Origin: Peredibacter starrii
Lineage (GTDB): Bacteria; Bdellovibrionota; Bacteriovoracia; Bacteriovoracales; Bacteriovoracaceae
Assembly: GCF_034259205.1 (NCBI RefSeq)
Contig: NZ_CP139487.1
Span: forward strand, 1,922,001 to 1,986,000
DNA length: 64,000 nt
Direction: 5' to 3'
Part shown: one piece after another, positions 24,913-33,889 of the stretch
Layout: each line of letters opens with the position of its first letter
Position numbering within the stretch: the first letter of the stretch is position 1
The notes under the pieces: model-generated
The model's database searches: none
Told to the model about the DNA's origin: nothing
The model's input: the letters and a program-made list of their open reading frames with translations, nothing else
Program-made: the position numbers and the translations under genes

Positions 24913-26127
24913 TTGTTTTATCTCGATATCTCCCCGTTAAAAAAATACCGTAACTATCGTTGGTTATACACAGGTCAATTGATCTCCGTTTTCGGAAGCA
25001 TGATCACCTATGTGGCCATTCCTTATCAAATGTATGAGATCACGAAATCAACTTTCCATGTGGGAATGCTTGGGATCGTACAACTCATTCCATTGGTGAT
25101 TTCTGGATTCTGGGGAGGTGCTGTCGCCGATAGTTTCAATCGCAGAAAAATTGTTATCATGACAGACATTAGCTCTGCCATTGGAAATCTTCTTCTGATT
25201 CTCTTCACTCTCTCTGGTTCAAAAGAATACTTTGTACTCTATATCCTCGCTGGAATCATGGCGATCTTTAAGGGCTTCGAACGTCCGGCTCTTGAGGCGA
25301 TGATTCAGCAGCTTTTTGAGAAGAAAGACATTCCAAAGGTAAGTACGCTTCAATCGCTTAAAACTACTTCAGGCATGATCCTGGGGCCCGCTCTTGGTGG
25401 GGTGCTTATTTCTTCGGTGGGAATTACCTGGACGTACACAATCGATCTTCTGACCTATGCCGCGAGTTTATTCTGTGTGCTTCAGCTTCGTGATTTGAAA
25501 GAGCTCAAAGAGAAACGTAAAGCTAACATAGGGGCCATCCTTGATGGTTTTAAATACGCCTGGAAGCGACCAGACCTCATGGGAACTTATGTGGTGGACA
25601 TGGCGAGTATGACCTTCGCTTTTCCGAATCCTTTGTTTCCGGCCCTCGCAACCATGCTCGGTGATCCGGGAAAACTGGGTTGGTTCTATTCAGCTCCGGC
25701 AGTAGGCGCTTTCATTGGATCTCTTACAAGTTCTTGGACCCATAAAGTAAAACGTCATGGAAAAGGCATTACCATTGCGGCCCTTCTTTGGTGCGTGGGG
25801 ATTTTTGGATTTGGTTTCACCAATGACTTTTATCTGTGGCTCTTCTTCCTGGGCTTTGCCGGTTGGGCGGATATGATCTCAGGGATTTTCCGCGGTACCA
25901 TGTGGAATGAAACGATTCCGGAAGACTATCGTGGGCGCCTGGCCAGTGTAGAAATGATCTCATATTCATCAGGACCACTTTTGGGGAACACCTTTATGGG
26001 GACCCTCGCCGATAAAGAAGGTTTTCATAATGCTCTGATGATTGGCGGAGTGATGGGTGGAGCGATGGTGTTGATCTTAGGACTTGGAATTCGTCAGTTC
26101 TGGAAGTATTCGGCGGAGAGATCCTAG
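24913..26127 (+). CDS. MFS transporter (EntS-like exporter)
   Basis: A 404-residue protein with 12 hydrophobic helices. The opening (NYRWLYTGQLISVFGSMITY) and the loop 2-3 signature GAVADSFNRRKIVIMTD are those of the EntS/enterobactin-exporter-like MFS group (MFS_3). The substrate is unknown: siderophore, drug or metabolite. TTG start immediately after the small exported protein's stop. It shares four bases (CTAG) with the convergent DUF1232 gene. Confidence 0.88.
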   Translation: MFYLDISPLKKYRNYRWLYTGQLISVFGSMITYVAIPYQMYEITKSTFHVGMLGIVQLIPLVISGFWGGAVADSFNRRKIVIMTDISSAIGNLLLILFTLSGSKEYFVLYILAGIMAIFKGFERPALEAMIQQLFEKKDIPKVSTLQSLKTTSGMILGPALGGVLISSVGITWTYTIDLLTYAASLFCVLQLRDLKELKEKRKANIGAILDGFKYAWKRPDLMGTYVVDMASMTFAFPNPLFPALATMLGDPGKLGWFYSAPAVGAFIGSLTSSWTHKVKRHGKGITIAALLWCVGIFGFGFTNDFYLWLFFLGFAGWADMISGIFRGTMWNETIPEDYRGRLASVEMISYSSGPLLGNTFMGTLADKEGFHNALMIGGVMGGAMVLILGLGIRQFWKYSAERS

Positions 26128-26471
26128 TAAGGATCTCCCACGTATTTCCAAAGTTTCTTCTTCACAAACCACGGTACAAAAAACGAAGTGAGTTTTGCCA
26201 TGGCCTTGACCTGGGTATAACTCTTCATGCCCCAGGGCCAGTGGGAGAGTAGAATGCGGCTATCAAGCACGCGGAAAAAATAATCCAGAATAATTGAAAG
26301 CAGAACCAGGTCATCTAGTTGACCGAGAATCGGAATCCAATCCGGAATAAGATCAATCGGAGAAATGATAAGAGCAATCATTGCGAGTAAAATTTTTTTA
26401 TCGCGAGAAGGAATACGCTCATCATTTGCCGTGGTTTTTAAAAACTCTTTTATGTCGGTAAAAAACTTCAT
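26124..26471 (-). CDS. DUF1232 (YkvA-like) membrane protein
   Basis: A 115-residue protein with the DUF1232 signature ISPIDLIPDWIPILGQLDDLVLL. One or two hydrophobic segments, so a small inner-membrane protein. Function unknown. It starts at the stop of tcdA (1-bp overlap), making it the last gene of an rlmN-tcdA-DUF1232 run. Confidence 0.88.
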   Translation of the reverse strand: MKFFTDIKEFLKTTANDERIPSRDKKILLAMIALIISPIDLIPDWIPILGQLDDLVLLSIILDYFFRVLDSRILLSHWPWGMKSYTQVKAMAKLTSFFVPWFVKKKLWKYVGDPY

Positions 26472-27274
26472 TATTTTTCACTCTCTGTCGGTACGTTAAG
26501 ACCCTTGGTCATTTCCCTTAGAATAAGTGAGGTGGCCGCAAATGCAAAGGCTCCAGTGACGAAACTGGCCGACCCAAATCCTTCCTCACAGTCCATATTC
26601 TTGGCCATTCCAGGTGGTTTATACGTGAGACAACCGTTCGCTGTTGGATAGACCGCTCTTTCATGTGACCACACCGCCCAGACACCAAAATTTCCTTGGT
26701 TTTCCAGAGGGAAAGCAAAGTCCTGACGAAGCTTCTTACGAAGTCGTGCCAGGAGGCGATCATTTGATGAAGTAGACATATCGGTTACTTTGATTTGAAG
26801 CGGATCGATCTTTCCGCCAGCTCCACCCATCACCACGAGGGGAATATTATTCTTACGACAATGATCGATGAGGTAACATTTATTCGTAAAATCATCACAA
26901 GCATCCACCACGAAATCATAGTGACGGTCAAAAATGTTCTCGAGGTTCTTGGGGTTGAAGAAACACTGCTTGGTTTCTACTTCACACAACGGTTGAATGT
27001 CCTTGATACGATTTTTCATCACATCAACTTTAAACTGGCCAACGGTAGAACTCACGGCCAGCACCTGACGATTGATATTCGTGATACAAACGTCATCCAA
27101 ATCAACTAACGTCATGGCACCAAGACCTGTACGTGCCAGAGATTCGGCGACCCAAGAGCCTACGCCACCAATTCCGATGACAAGAACCCGTGCGCTTTTA
27201 ATTTTATCCAGACCGGTTCTTCCGAAGAGTCTTCCAATGCCGCTAAAGCGGGTGTCGTAATCAGTATATTCCAT
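26471..27274 (-). CDS. tcdA: tRNA threonylcarbamoyladenosine dehydratase
   Basis: A 267-residue E1-like (ThiF/MoeB) protein. Nucleotide site VLVIGIGGVGSWVAESLART, then TLVDLDDVCITNINRQ, and VVDACDDFTNKCYLIDHC. TcdA (CsdL) cyclises the t6A base of ANN-reading tRNAs to ct6A with ATP. The C-terminus (GFGSASFVTGAFAFAATS) also fits TcdA. It overlaps rlmN by 14 bp; both modify RNA at or near the decoding machinery, so co-expression makes sense. Confidence 0.92.
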   Translation of the reverse strand: MEYTDYDTRFSGIGRLFGRTGLDKIKSARVLVIGIGGVGSWVAESLARTGLGAMTLVDLDDVCITNINRQVLAVSSTVGQFKVDVMKNRIKDIQPLCEVETKQCFFNPKNLENIFDRHYDFVVDACDDFTNKCYLIDHCRKNNIPLVVMGGAGGKIDPLQIKVTDMSTSSNDRLLARLRKKLRQDFAFPLENQGNFGVWAVWSHERAVYPTANGCLTYKPPGMAKNMDCEEGFGSASFVTGAFAFAATSLILREMTKGLNVPTESEK

Positions 27275-28310
27275 TGTTCCTCGCGAACTTATTCACTTTT
27301 AACTGTCCACAGGCCGCCAGGATGTCATCACCCTTAGTGGTTCTCACCATGACCCGTAGTTTTTTAGCTACTAGTTTTTCTTTAAAGCTTTCAATCTCCT
27401 CAATACCCGGACGCTCCCACTTGGAACCCGGAAATGGATTGAAAGGAATGAGATTTAAAATCGCCTTACGATGTCCCAGAAGAGTATGCAGACCCTCAAC
27501 ATGTTCATCTGACATATTGAAGTCTTTGATCAAAAGATATTCGTAAGTAATAAATTGTCTTTTTAAGAGGGGAATTTGATCCAGTGCCGGTAATACTTCA
27601 CTTAAAGGGAAGCGCTCATTGACTGGAATAAGTTTTGCTCTTTGTTCTTCAAAGGGAGAGTGTAGGGAGAGAGCAAAATTAATCGAAGGAAAATCTTTTA
27701 AGTTTTTTAGTCCTGGAAGATACCCCACGGTTGAGAGAGTCATCTGGCGATGTCCTACTCCAATGAGTTTGGTGTCATTCAAAACTTTAATCGCCTGTGA
27801 GACCTCAGTTAAGTTATGAAGTGGCTCACCCTGGCCCATAAAAACAATGCTCGGATTAAGAGCTAAATTATTTTTGGCCTTTAACCAATTCATCGCCACC
27901 AGATACTGTCCTACGATTTCACCAGCAGTGAGATTTCGTTTTAAACCTTGAGTACCGGTGTAACAGAAGCTGCAGTTCATGCCACAACCCACTTGAGTTG
28001 AAAGGCAAACGGTAAAACGTTTGTGAAAGGGAATGAGGACGGTTTCAACTTCCATCTCATCATGAAAGCGCACTAAAAATTTTACGGTACCGTCTTCCGA
28101 TTCCTGCGTTTTAGAAATAGTCGGAAGATCAAAATTGAATTTTGCTTTCAGGTTTTGAATCAAATCCTGAGAGACATGTCGGGCCCAGAGTTCGGGATTT
28201 TTATAAAGTCCATCCAACCAAAACGACAGCACATGGGACGAGTGTCCTTCACTAACAAGAAGGTCCTTCCATTGAAGATGGGTTAGGGAATAGGCCGACG
28301 GATTCAACAT
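27261..28310 (-). CDS. rlmN: Dual-specificity RNA methyltransferase RlmN
   Basis: A 349-residue radical-SAM enzyme making 2-methyladenosine in 23S rRNA (A2503) and some tRNAs. The cluster motif is Cys109, Cys113 and Cys116 in GCGMNCSFCYTG. The two extra catalytic cysteines are in place: Cys102 (VCLSTQVGC) and Cys334 (DDILAACGQL). GQGEPLHN and the C-terminal RTTKGDD block are also present. All residues needed for activity are seen. Confidence 0.95.
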   Translation of the reverse strand: MLNPSAYSLTHLQWKDLLVSEGHSSHVLSFWLDGLYKNPELWARHVSQDLIQNLKAKFNFDLPTISKTQESEDGTVKFLVRFHDEMEVETVLIPFHKRFTVCLSTQVGCGMNCSFCYTGTQGLKRNLTAGEIVGQYLVAMNWLKAKNNLALNPSIVFMGQGEPLHNLTEVSQAIKVLNDTKLIGVGHRQMTLSTVGYLPGLKNLKDFPSINFALSLHSPFEEQRAKLIPVNERFPLSEVLPALDQIPLLKRQFITYEYLLIKDFNMSDEHVEGLHTLLGHRKAILNLIPFNPFPGSKWERPGIEEIESFKEKLVAKKLRVMVRTTKGDDILAACGQLKVNKFARNNGIY

Positions 28311-28478
28311 GGGGCGAAGTATACATTTTCAGTCACAAAATGTCTTATTTTATCCTCCATTGGTTGACCCCGGAACCCCGGCTTTAAGTCAAATAATTCT
28401 GCCAGTTTAAATCTTCCCTTCCATACTTTTTTAAGGTTTAGGACTAAGAATGGGACCATCAACACCACGGAGATCCCT

Positions 28479-29294
28479 ATGAAATCTATAATTCAGTTTA
28501 CGATTGCCCTGATTCTTCTTCTCGGTCTTATTTCCTGTAATGACAAAAGTGTGAGCTCCCAGTCAGGAACTGGGTCCTTAAGAATTGTTGCCACCGATGC
28601 TCCATTTGATTTTGATACCGTCGCTTCGGCCAAACTTACCATCGATAGCATTAAGCTACGTCAGGCCTCAGGTAATACCATTACGGTCATGGATGAGCAG
28701 GTGACTTTGGATTTGCTCCAGCTACGAAATGGTCTGGTTGAGACATTAAGTGAGATTGAAGTACCGGCCGGAAAATATGATGAGATTATGCTGATCGTTT
28801 CAAGTGCCACAGTTGATTTGAAAGATGAAAGACACTTTGATCTTAAAGTTCCAAGCGGCGCACAATCAGGACTCAAAGTTTTTGTTTCACCAGATTTAAC
28901 AGTAACAACTGGTCTAAGTCATGATGTACTTTTAGATTTTGATTTAAGTCGATCATTTGTTGTTCAAGGAACAAGCACTGACATCAAGGGTTTCAATTTT
29001 AAACCAGCCATACGCGCGGTTAATTTAACTTCTGCCGGATCGATTTCAGGTTCTGTTCAGGGTCTCAATGAAGTTGGTCTTTCCGGGGCCACTGTTACAG
29101 TGACGAAAAACGACGCGACCGTTGCCACGGCCGTAACAGATGAGTTCGGCTATTTCAAAGTTCTGGGTCTAACTGAGGGCACCTATTCGGTCACCGCCGA
29201 GAAGGAAGGTTATAGCTCTTTGAAGAATGATTCTATCTCGGTCACGGCCGGGAATGAGGTAACAACTCAGTTCATTCTTACGGTTAATCAATAA
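28479..29294 (+). CDS. DUF4382 lipoprotein with a carboxypeptidase-regulatory-like domain
   Basis: A 271-residue lipoprotein: signal sequence ending in lipobox GLISCN. Residues 30-175 match the DUF4382 layout (GSLRIVATDAPFDFDTVASA, then EVPAGKYDEIMLIVSSATV). Residues 180-270 form a carboxypeptidase-D regulatory-like beta sandwich (GSISGSVQGLNEVGLSGATV, TDEFGYFKVLGLTEGTYSV). Probably a surface or periplasmic adhesive or structural protein. Ribosome site CGGAGATC. The gap upstream (28311-28478) shows no further gene. Confidence 0.8.
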   Translation: MKSIIQFTIALILLLGLISCNDKSVSSQSGTGSLRIVATDAPFDFDTVASAKLTIDSIKLRQASGNTITVMDEQVTLDLLQLRNGLVETLSEIEVPAGKYDEIMLIVSSATVDLKDERHFDLKVPSGAQSGLKVFVSPDLTVTTGLSHDVLLDFDLSRSFVVQGTSTDIKGFNFKPAIRAVNLTSAGSISGSVQGLNEVGLSGATVTVTKNDATVATAVTDEFGYFKVLGLTEGTYSVTAEKEGYSSLKNDSISVTAGNEVTTQFILTVNQ

Positions 29295-29301
29295 GCATAG
29301 A

Positions 29302-29330
29302 TTGACCTCTTTTATCCGGATGGCCATAAT
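29302..29330 (+). promoter_or_regulatory. Promoter giving a leaderless message
   Basis: TTGACC (29302-29307), exactly 17 bp, CATAAT (29325-29330), then six bases to the ATG at 29337. Both boxes match the sigma-70 consensus at five of six positions. No ribosome site exists, so transcription should start at the initiation codon. Confidence 0.65.
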
Positions 29331-29336
29331 GTTGGC

Positions 29337-29912
29337 ATGACTAAAATTGTTGCTTTTGGCCTACTTTTAACGATTGCTTCTTGTTCAAACTTACCGTTTG
29401 GTAAAAGACCGGCGCCGACCCAACCCAAAGTTGCGGTTACGCCGGTTGAACCTGCTCGAACAAAACCTGAAGTTAAAGGTCCAACCGCAGTCTGGTATCT
29501 CCACTCACACGATCGAGTGACTTTATATTTAAGAAATGTAGATGATACTTCATCCGCTTCTATGATTCTGGAAAAAGGGCTCAACCGATTCCCGATTCCA
29601 GAGGGCCATTGGGAGCTTACTGGCTTTGAAGAAGCAGATCGTTCGTTCACATCCATGAACACCTCTAAGAAATTTGTCTTCCGTGTGCGTCCTCGTTCTA
29701 CTACCTATGCAGGTTCTATCGTCATTGGTTGTCCAAAAGTCCAAAGTGACGATTTCAAATTTCTAAAGCCCATGAAGTTTTTCGACCGCTATCCATTCAG
29801 TTCGGAAGTCGGTTTATGTGAAATGATCGTAGGCAATGATTTTGCATCGGTCAAAACTGAGTTCAAAAAGGCCCACAAAACTAAGGGTTTAAATCTCACA
29901 ATCGGCTTTTAG
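29337..29912 (+). CDS. Lipoprotein, unknown function
   Basis: A 191-residue lipoprotein with lipobox TIASCS. A Pro/Lys-rich linker (residues 22-48) leads to a beta-rich domain that contains VWYLHSHDRVTLYLRNVDD and PIPEGHWELTGFEEADRS. Two cysteines (in IVIGCPKV and VGLCEMIV) could form a disulphide. I do not recognise the family. It is driven by its own leaderless promoter and is separate from the gliding-type operon that follows. Confidence 0.75.
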   Translation: MTKIVAFGLLLTIASCSNLPFGKRPAPTQPKVAVTPVEPARTKPEVKGPTAVWYLHSHDRVTLYLRNVDDTSSASMILEKGLNRFPIPEGHWELTGFEEADRSFTSMNTSKKFVFRVRPRSTTYAGSIVIGCPKVQSDDFKFLKPMKFFDRYPFSSEVGLCEMIVGNDFASVKTEFKKAHKTKGLNLTIGF

Positions 29913-30016
29913 CCAACAAATATCGCCACTCACTTAGGCGTGTACGCAAACTCTTGGCACCGCCTTTCTAAAGCTTCATAACACAAGCCCTTTTAACTTT
30001 TTTTAACTGGATCACG

Positions 30017-30044
30017 TTGAAAAAAAAATTCAGTAGCGTAGAAT
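30017..30044 (+). promoter_or_regulatory. Promoter A of the VWA/barrel operon
   Basis: TTGAAA (30017-30022), 16 bp, TAGAAT (30039-30044). The same architecture with near-identical boxes recurs at 34273-34300 ahead of the ExbB operon. The gap from 29913 to this point shows no gene. Confidence 0.6.
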
Positions 30045-30075
30045 CGGCCTTGTTAGTTACACATTCTTTTACTTT

Positions 30076-30131
30076 TTGATTTTGTAGTTGGACGTTAATT
30101 CAAGCTGCACGTATGTAGAGACCAAAATCAA
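30076..30131 (+). ncRNA. Structured 5' leader element, copy A
   Basis: Stem TTGATTTTG (30076-30084) with CAAAATCAA (30123-30131), perfect over nine pairs, closing a 38-base loop whose core is GTTGGACGTTA, two bases, TCAAG, one base, TGCACGT. Inside it ACGT (30092-30095) can pair with ACGT (30109-30112). GGCCTTG near the predicted start (30046-30052) is complementary to CAAGGCC (30141-30147), which would close an outer helix. Copy B at 34324-34380 keeps the core and changes the stem by compensatory substitutions. It could be a riboswitch-like sensor, a protein-binding leader or a stabiliser. No match to known motifs comes to mind. Confidence 0.6.
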
Positions 30132-30233
30132 GAAGAACCGCAAGGCCAAAGAGCTATTTTCAATTAACGCAATCTTGGTTTTTTGAGAGTAGAGAACACA
30201 TTTGTCGCCTTACGCTCCTTTAGGAGTCTAGTC

Positions 30234-31757
30234 ATGAAGACCAGAGTTACAAGCATCACAAATTTGATGTTCTCTTTAACGTTTTGTTTAGGACTTGCTT
30301 CCTGTAACAAAGACGAATTCTATCAAAAAGAATTCTTAGACAATCCTTATCAGCCCGATACCACAGGATCGGTGAACGGTGGAGGCCAGGGAGGCCTTGA
30401 TGCTGGTTCGGTTGGGGGCACTCAAGGTGGAGTGGATAATGGGGTAGATGGTGGTACATCTGGAAGTACCACCGGTTCCTCTACTGGTGGCGTTGATGGA
30501 TCTGCCACTACAGGTGGAACAGTTGGTGGTGTCGATGGATCGACAACCGGCGGATCAGTGGGTGGATCAGTTGTAGGTGGTGTTGACGGATCAGCAACCA
30601 CTGGTGGTGTTGATGGATCAACTACAGGTGGTTCAACAGGATCTACAACTGGTTCAACTGTTGGTGGAGTAGACGGATCTACAACATCAGGTTCTACAAC
30701 TGGTTCAACAACATCAGGTTCTACGACCGGTTCAACAACATCAGGTTCAACAACTGGATCAACAGTTGGTGGCGTTGATGGTTCAACAACTGGTGGTACA
30801 ACAGGTTCAACAACTGGTTCTTCAACTGGTGGTTATCTTGACTGTAACCAAGGTCACGGTAACGATGCAGATGGTGTTGATGAATCGAACCCAACTATTG
30901 GAACCGATCCAAGATGTAAAAAAGAAACTTTCCGTCAGGCAAATTCGCAAACTAAGAAACTGGATATCGTATGGATCATCGATAACTCTGGTTCTATGTC
31001 TGATGAGCAGGAAGCTCTTGGTGACAACTTCAGCGCTTTCATTGAAGACTTCATCACAAAAGATGTGGACTTCAAAATGGCCATTACGACTACTGATACT
31101 AGTTCTTCTTCTAAGAAAGGTCAGATGGTTTATGGTTCAGATACAAAATTGACTTCTGCTAAAGCAAAATTAAATGAAGCTCAGTTTATGAGAGATTTTA
31201 AATCGCTGGTAAGAGTAGGTACAAGTGGTTCTGGTTATGAAAAAGGTCTGGAAGCTTCAGAAGGTTTCATGCAGAAGTATGCTTCTTCATGGGTAAGACC
31301 GGATGCTTACCTGGCAGTAGTGGTTCTGTCGGATGAAGAAGATCAGTCTTCTAAATCTGTAAAGGCCTACACTGATTACCTTAAATCGTTCAAATCAGAG
31401 GCCGGTCTCGTAAAAATGTACTCGATCGTTGATGTTGGTATGTCGAATGTTGGATCAAATGGTGTGACTACTGGTTACCAAAGATATGCTGATGCTTCAA
31501 AAAACACTGCAGGTATTGTTGCAGACATCCGAGATGATTTTTACAAATCACTTGATGATATGGGTGAATCGATTATCAAACTTCTTGATTCTTTCGCCCT
31601 TGCTAATGAACCAGTACCAGGAACTCTAAAAGTGTATGTAAACGGTGTTGAGTCTTCTAACTATACTTACGATGCAGCTACACACTCGATCAAGTTCGAT
31701 CAAGGAAATCTGCCTCCAGTTGGTGCTGAGATTACAGTTACATATGTGAAACAGTAA
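30234..31757 (+). CDS. VWA-like lipoprotein with a long Gly/Ser/Thr repeat linker
   Basis: 507 residues from the ATG at 30234, which follows TTTAGGAG; an earlier in-frame TTG is rejected because it lies before that ribosome site. Lipobox GLASCN. Residues about 45-200 are low-complexity repeats of GGVDGSTTGG and GSTTGSTTS units. Then comes CNQGHGNDADGVDESNP and a VWA-like domain with MIDAS Asp250-x-Ser252-x-Ser254 in VWIIDNSGSMSDE, and a C-terminal beta module (VPGTLKVYVNGVESSNYTYD). Probably an outer-membrane-tethered adhesin or structural component. First gene of the gliding-type operon behind promoter/leader A. Confidence 0.82.
   Translation: MKTRVTSITNLMFSLTFCLGLASCNKDEFYQKEFLDNPYQPDTTGSVNGGGQGGLDAGSVGGTQGGVDNGVDGGTSGSTTGSSTGGVDGSATTGGTVGGVDGSTTGGSVGGSVVGGVDGSATTGGVDGSTTGGSTGSTTGSTVGGVDGSTTSGSTTGSTTSGSTTGSTTSGSTTGSTVGGVDGSTTGGTTGSTTGSSTGGYLDCNQGHGNDADGVDESNPTIGTDPRCKKETFRQANSQTKKLDIVWIIDNSGSMSDEQEALGDNFSAFIEDFITKDVDFKMAITTTDTSSSSKKGQMVYGSDTKLTSAKAKLNEAQFMRDFKSLVRVGTSGSGYEKGLEASEGFMQKYASSWVRPDAYLAVVVLSDEEDQSSKSVKAYTDYLKSFKSEAGLVKMYSIVDVGMSNVGSNGVTTGYQRYADASKNTAGIVADIRDDFYKSLDDMGESIIKLLDSFALANEPVPGTLKVYVNGVESSNYTYDAATHSIKFDQGNLPPVGAEITVTYVKQ
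30366..30833 (+). repeat. Degenerate tandem repeat coding for Gly/Ser/Thr units
   Basis: Imperfect copies of GGTTCAACAACTGGATCAA-like and GGTGGTGTTGATGGATCA-like units run through the linker part of the VWA lipoprotein gene. Unit length varies and the frame is kept throughout, which suits expansion and contraction by slippage without loss of reading frame. Confidence 0.75.
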
Positions 31758-31775
31758 GAGGATTAAGAGGGACGT

Positions 31776-32474
31776 ATGTTAAAACTTTCGATCATTGCTC
31801 TTGGACTTATGTTGATGCTCACAAAAAACACACACGCCGGAGAGAAGTCGTTATACGACTTCCTCTGGCTTGATCCAGACAAAAAAGTATACGTTCTTCA
31901 GAACAAGCTCTACAAGAAAGAGCATTCGTTTTACGCAGATGTGGGTTACCTTTCAAACTTCACATCTAAGTTCCAGGACACTCAAGGTATTGCCATCCGC
32001 GCTGGATACTACTTCCACGAAGAATGGGGATTGGAAGTTTTTTATAACCAGTATTCGAACTCTAACAACGATGATTTCAGAAACGTTCAATTTATTAACG
32101 AAGCTGAACCATTTGTAAGAAGACTTAATTCTACTTACGGTGCGATGCTGATCTGGTCACCATTCTACGGTAAGATCAATACCTTTAACCAGATCTACTA
32201 CTTTGACTGGTCATTTGGTGCAGGGGTATCGAAGATCAATGCTGAAAGTAACTTGAAAACGGTCACTCAAACGAACGTTCCAAATAATTACGCAAAAGAA
32301 AATTACACAGGTGCTGTTTTAAAAACTAAGGTCAAGTTCCACTTAACAGAGCATGTCCACTTGGGTCTGGAGTATATGAATACTTACTACAATGCCCCAG
32401 GACCAAAAAATCCTAAGTCGGACAAGCTTCGTACTAATACTGATGTTGTATTTAGCGTTGGATTTTCTTACTAA
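31776..32474 (+). CDS. Outer-membrane beta-barrel protein (TIGR04565-like)
   Basis: A 232-residue protein with signal peptide (LSIIALGLMLMLTKNTHAG). Alternating aromatic/polar strands follow, with motifs such as YADVGYLSNFTSK, IAIRAGYYFHEEWGLEVFYN and a terminal strand VVFSVGFSY ending in an aromatic residue. This is the layout of the outer-membrane barrel family found in myxobacteria and Bdellovibrionota near gliding genes. Probably the outer-membrane part of the machine. It starts 18 bp after the VWA gene with ribosome site AGAGG. Confidence 0.75.
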   Translation: MLKLSIIALGLMLMLTKNTHAGEKSLYDFLWLDPDKKVYVLQNKLYKKEHSFYADVGYLSNFTSKFQDTQGIAIRAGYYFHEEWGLEVFYNQYSNSNNDDFRNVQFINEAEPFVRRLNSTYGAMLIWSPFYGKINTFNQIYYFDWSFGAGVSKINAESNLKTVTQTNVPNNYAKENYTGAVLKTKVKFHLTEHVHLGLEYMNTYYNAPGPKNPKSDKLRTNTDVVFSVGFSY

Positions 32475-32485
32475 GAGGACGGACC

Positions 32486-33886
32486 ATGAAGTTTTCACTA
32501 ATTATCTTCACGTTACTGCTCGCGAAACCGGTCTTCGCAGAAGAGAAGAAGCCGGAGAAAACTTTGTCTCAGAAACTTGAAGACAAGAAATATTATTACT
32601 CGGCCCTGAACGAATTCTTCCGTGAGACTTATTCACGTGAAGTCATTAACGATGATCTAAAACGCCTGGAAGACCTTCTGTACTATACAGGGATTGAGCT
32701 TCTGGAAGACTATGATCCGTCGCTATTAAACCGTTATCCAACTTCTTCGACTAGATTCATCCTTGGTCGTCAAGCGATGCAGAAGAAGGACTATAAGCGT
32801 GCCTTGGATCTATTTGGGAAGATCCACCCTGATCACCGATATTTTCCAGAAGGGAAGCTATTAGAGGCCCAGGTTTATGATCAACAGAACATTCCAAAAA
32901 GTCGACTAACTGCTTATGAGGCCTGCCAGAACTCAGCGGAAAAGAACGAAGGCTCGGCCAAAACCGATAAGATTAAACGTTACTACCGAATGGTGTATGA
33001 GATCTGTCTAGTGAACAAGGCCCGTCACCATTTCAAAGTTGAGGAATACCAGGAATCATTGGATGCTTATAACAAGATTCCAAAACAATCTTATAAGTGG
33101 CCGTATCTTCTTCTAGAGAAAGCATGGGTGTACTACCAGATGGGTGATTACAACCGTGCCTTGGGACTTCTCACAACGTATAAGTCACCACTTCTTGATA
33201 CTTATTTCTTTCCGGAGGCCGAATATCTTGCGGCACTTTCATACTTCAGACTTTGCCTTTACGAAGATAGTTTAACGATCATTAACCAGTTTTATAAAGA
33301 GTATCGTCCTCGCTTCCAGGCACTGGATGCAGTGTTGAAGCAGAACCGTAACTCACAAAACTATTTTTATAACCTCATGTTTAAACCAGGTGAAGAACTT
33401 AAAAAACATGAAGAGTTCGTAAAGCACATCATTACTCGTATGAAGAAGCAGACTCGTTTCAGTCTGGACTTCAACGCCATCTTTAAGATCAATCAAGAGA
33501 TGAAGCGCATTGCTCATAACGAGAAGCCAGTGATTCAGGAACGTCTGAATGGTCACTTGGCGCAAGTGAAAGAGAACATGATTAACAAGATTAACTACAA
33601 CGCCAAGACCGATATCTTCCAGTTCCTGGAAGGTGTGCCTTTCCTGTCTTCGGAGTTGTTTAAGCTAAATCTAGAAATTATCTCTCGAAAGAAAGATTTG
33701 ATTTATGGAAACAAGAAACTTATTGCTGACCGTAGCCGCGGGGACTACTCCAACGTTAAGCGTTCACGCTTTGAGTACTTCTGGACTTTCCAAGGTGCTT
33801 TCTGGGCCGATGAATTAGGGGACTATTCATTGGGTCTAAAATCTAACTGTCAAACTGTTCGAAATCAAACCACGGAAGAGGAGTGA
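32486..33886 (+). CDS. Exported TPR protein of the gliding-type operon (AglT/GltE-like)
   Basis: A 466-residue periplasmic protein with signal peptide MKFSLIIFTLLLAKPVFAEE. Several tetratricopeptide-like helix pairs: LGRQAMQKKDYKRALDLFGK, ARHHFKVEEYQESLDAYNK, AWVYYQMGDYNRALGLL and LAALSYFRLCLYEDSLTII. Such TPR scaffolds occur in the periplasmic part of Glt/Agl motility complexes. It starts 11 bp after the barrel gene (ribosome site AGAGGAC). Assignment to AglT/GltE is by context and TPR content, not by close residue match. Confidence 0.75.
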   Translation: MKFSLIIFTLLLAKPVFAEEKKPEKTLSQKLEDKKYYYSALNEFFRETYSREVINDDLKRLEDLLYYTGIELLEDYDPSLLNRYPTSSTRFILGRQAMQKKDYKRALDLFGKIHPDHRYFPEGKLLEAQVYDQQNIPKSRLTAYEACQNSAEKNEGSAKTDKIKRYYRMVYEICLVNKARHHFKVEEYQESLDAYNKIPKQSYKWPYLLLEKAWVYYQMGDYNRALGLLTTYKSPLLDTYFFPEAEYLAALSYFRLCLYEDSLTIINQFYKEYRPRFQALDAVLKQNRNSQNYFYNLMFKPGEELKKHEEFVKHIITRMKKQTRFSLDFNAIFKINQEMKRIAHNEKPVIQERLNGHLAQVKENMINKINYNAKTDIFQFLEGVPFLSSELFKLNLEIISRKKDLIYGNKKLIADRSRGDYSNVKRSRFEYFWTFQGAFWADELGDYSLGLKSNCQTVRNQTTEEE

Positions 33887-33889
33887 TTT

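Noticed and set aside
30085-30122. Guanidine-II (mini-ykkC) or c-di-GMP-I riboswitch
   Set aside because: GGACGT superficially recalls the ACGR loops of mini-ykkC, but the fourth base is T and the two-hairpin layout is absent; the GEMM core is also missing.
30183-30233. TTG start for the VWA lipoprotein
   Set aside because: It precedes the ribosome site TTTAGGAG; the ATG at 30234 gives a proper lipoprotein signal sequence.
30400-30833. Direct repeats that might suggest a CRISPR array
   Set aside because: The units vary in length, have no unique spacers and stay in frame as Gly/Ser/Thr codons of a lipoprotein gene.
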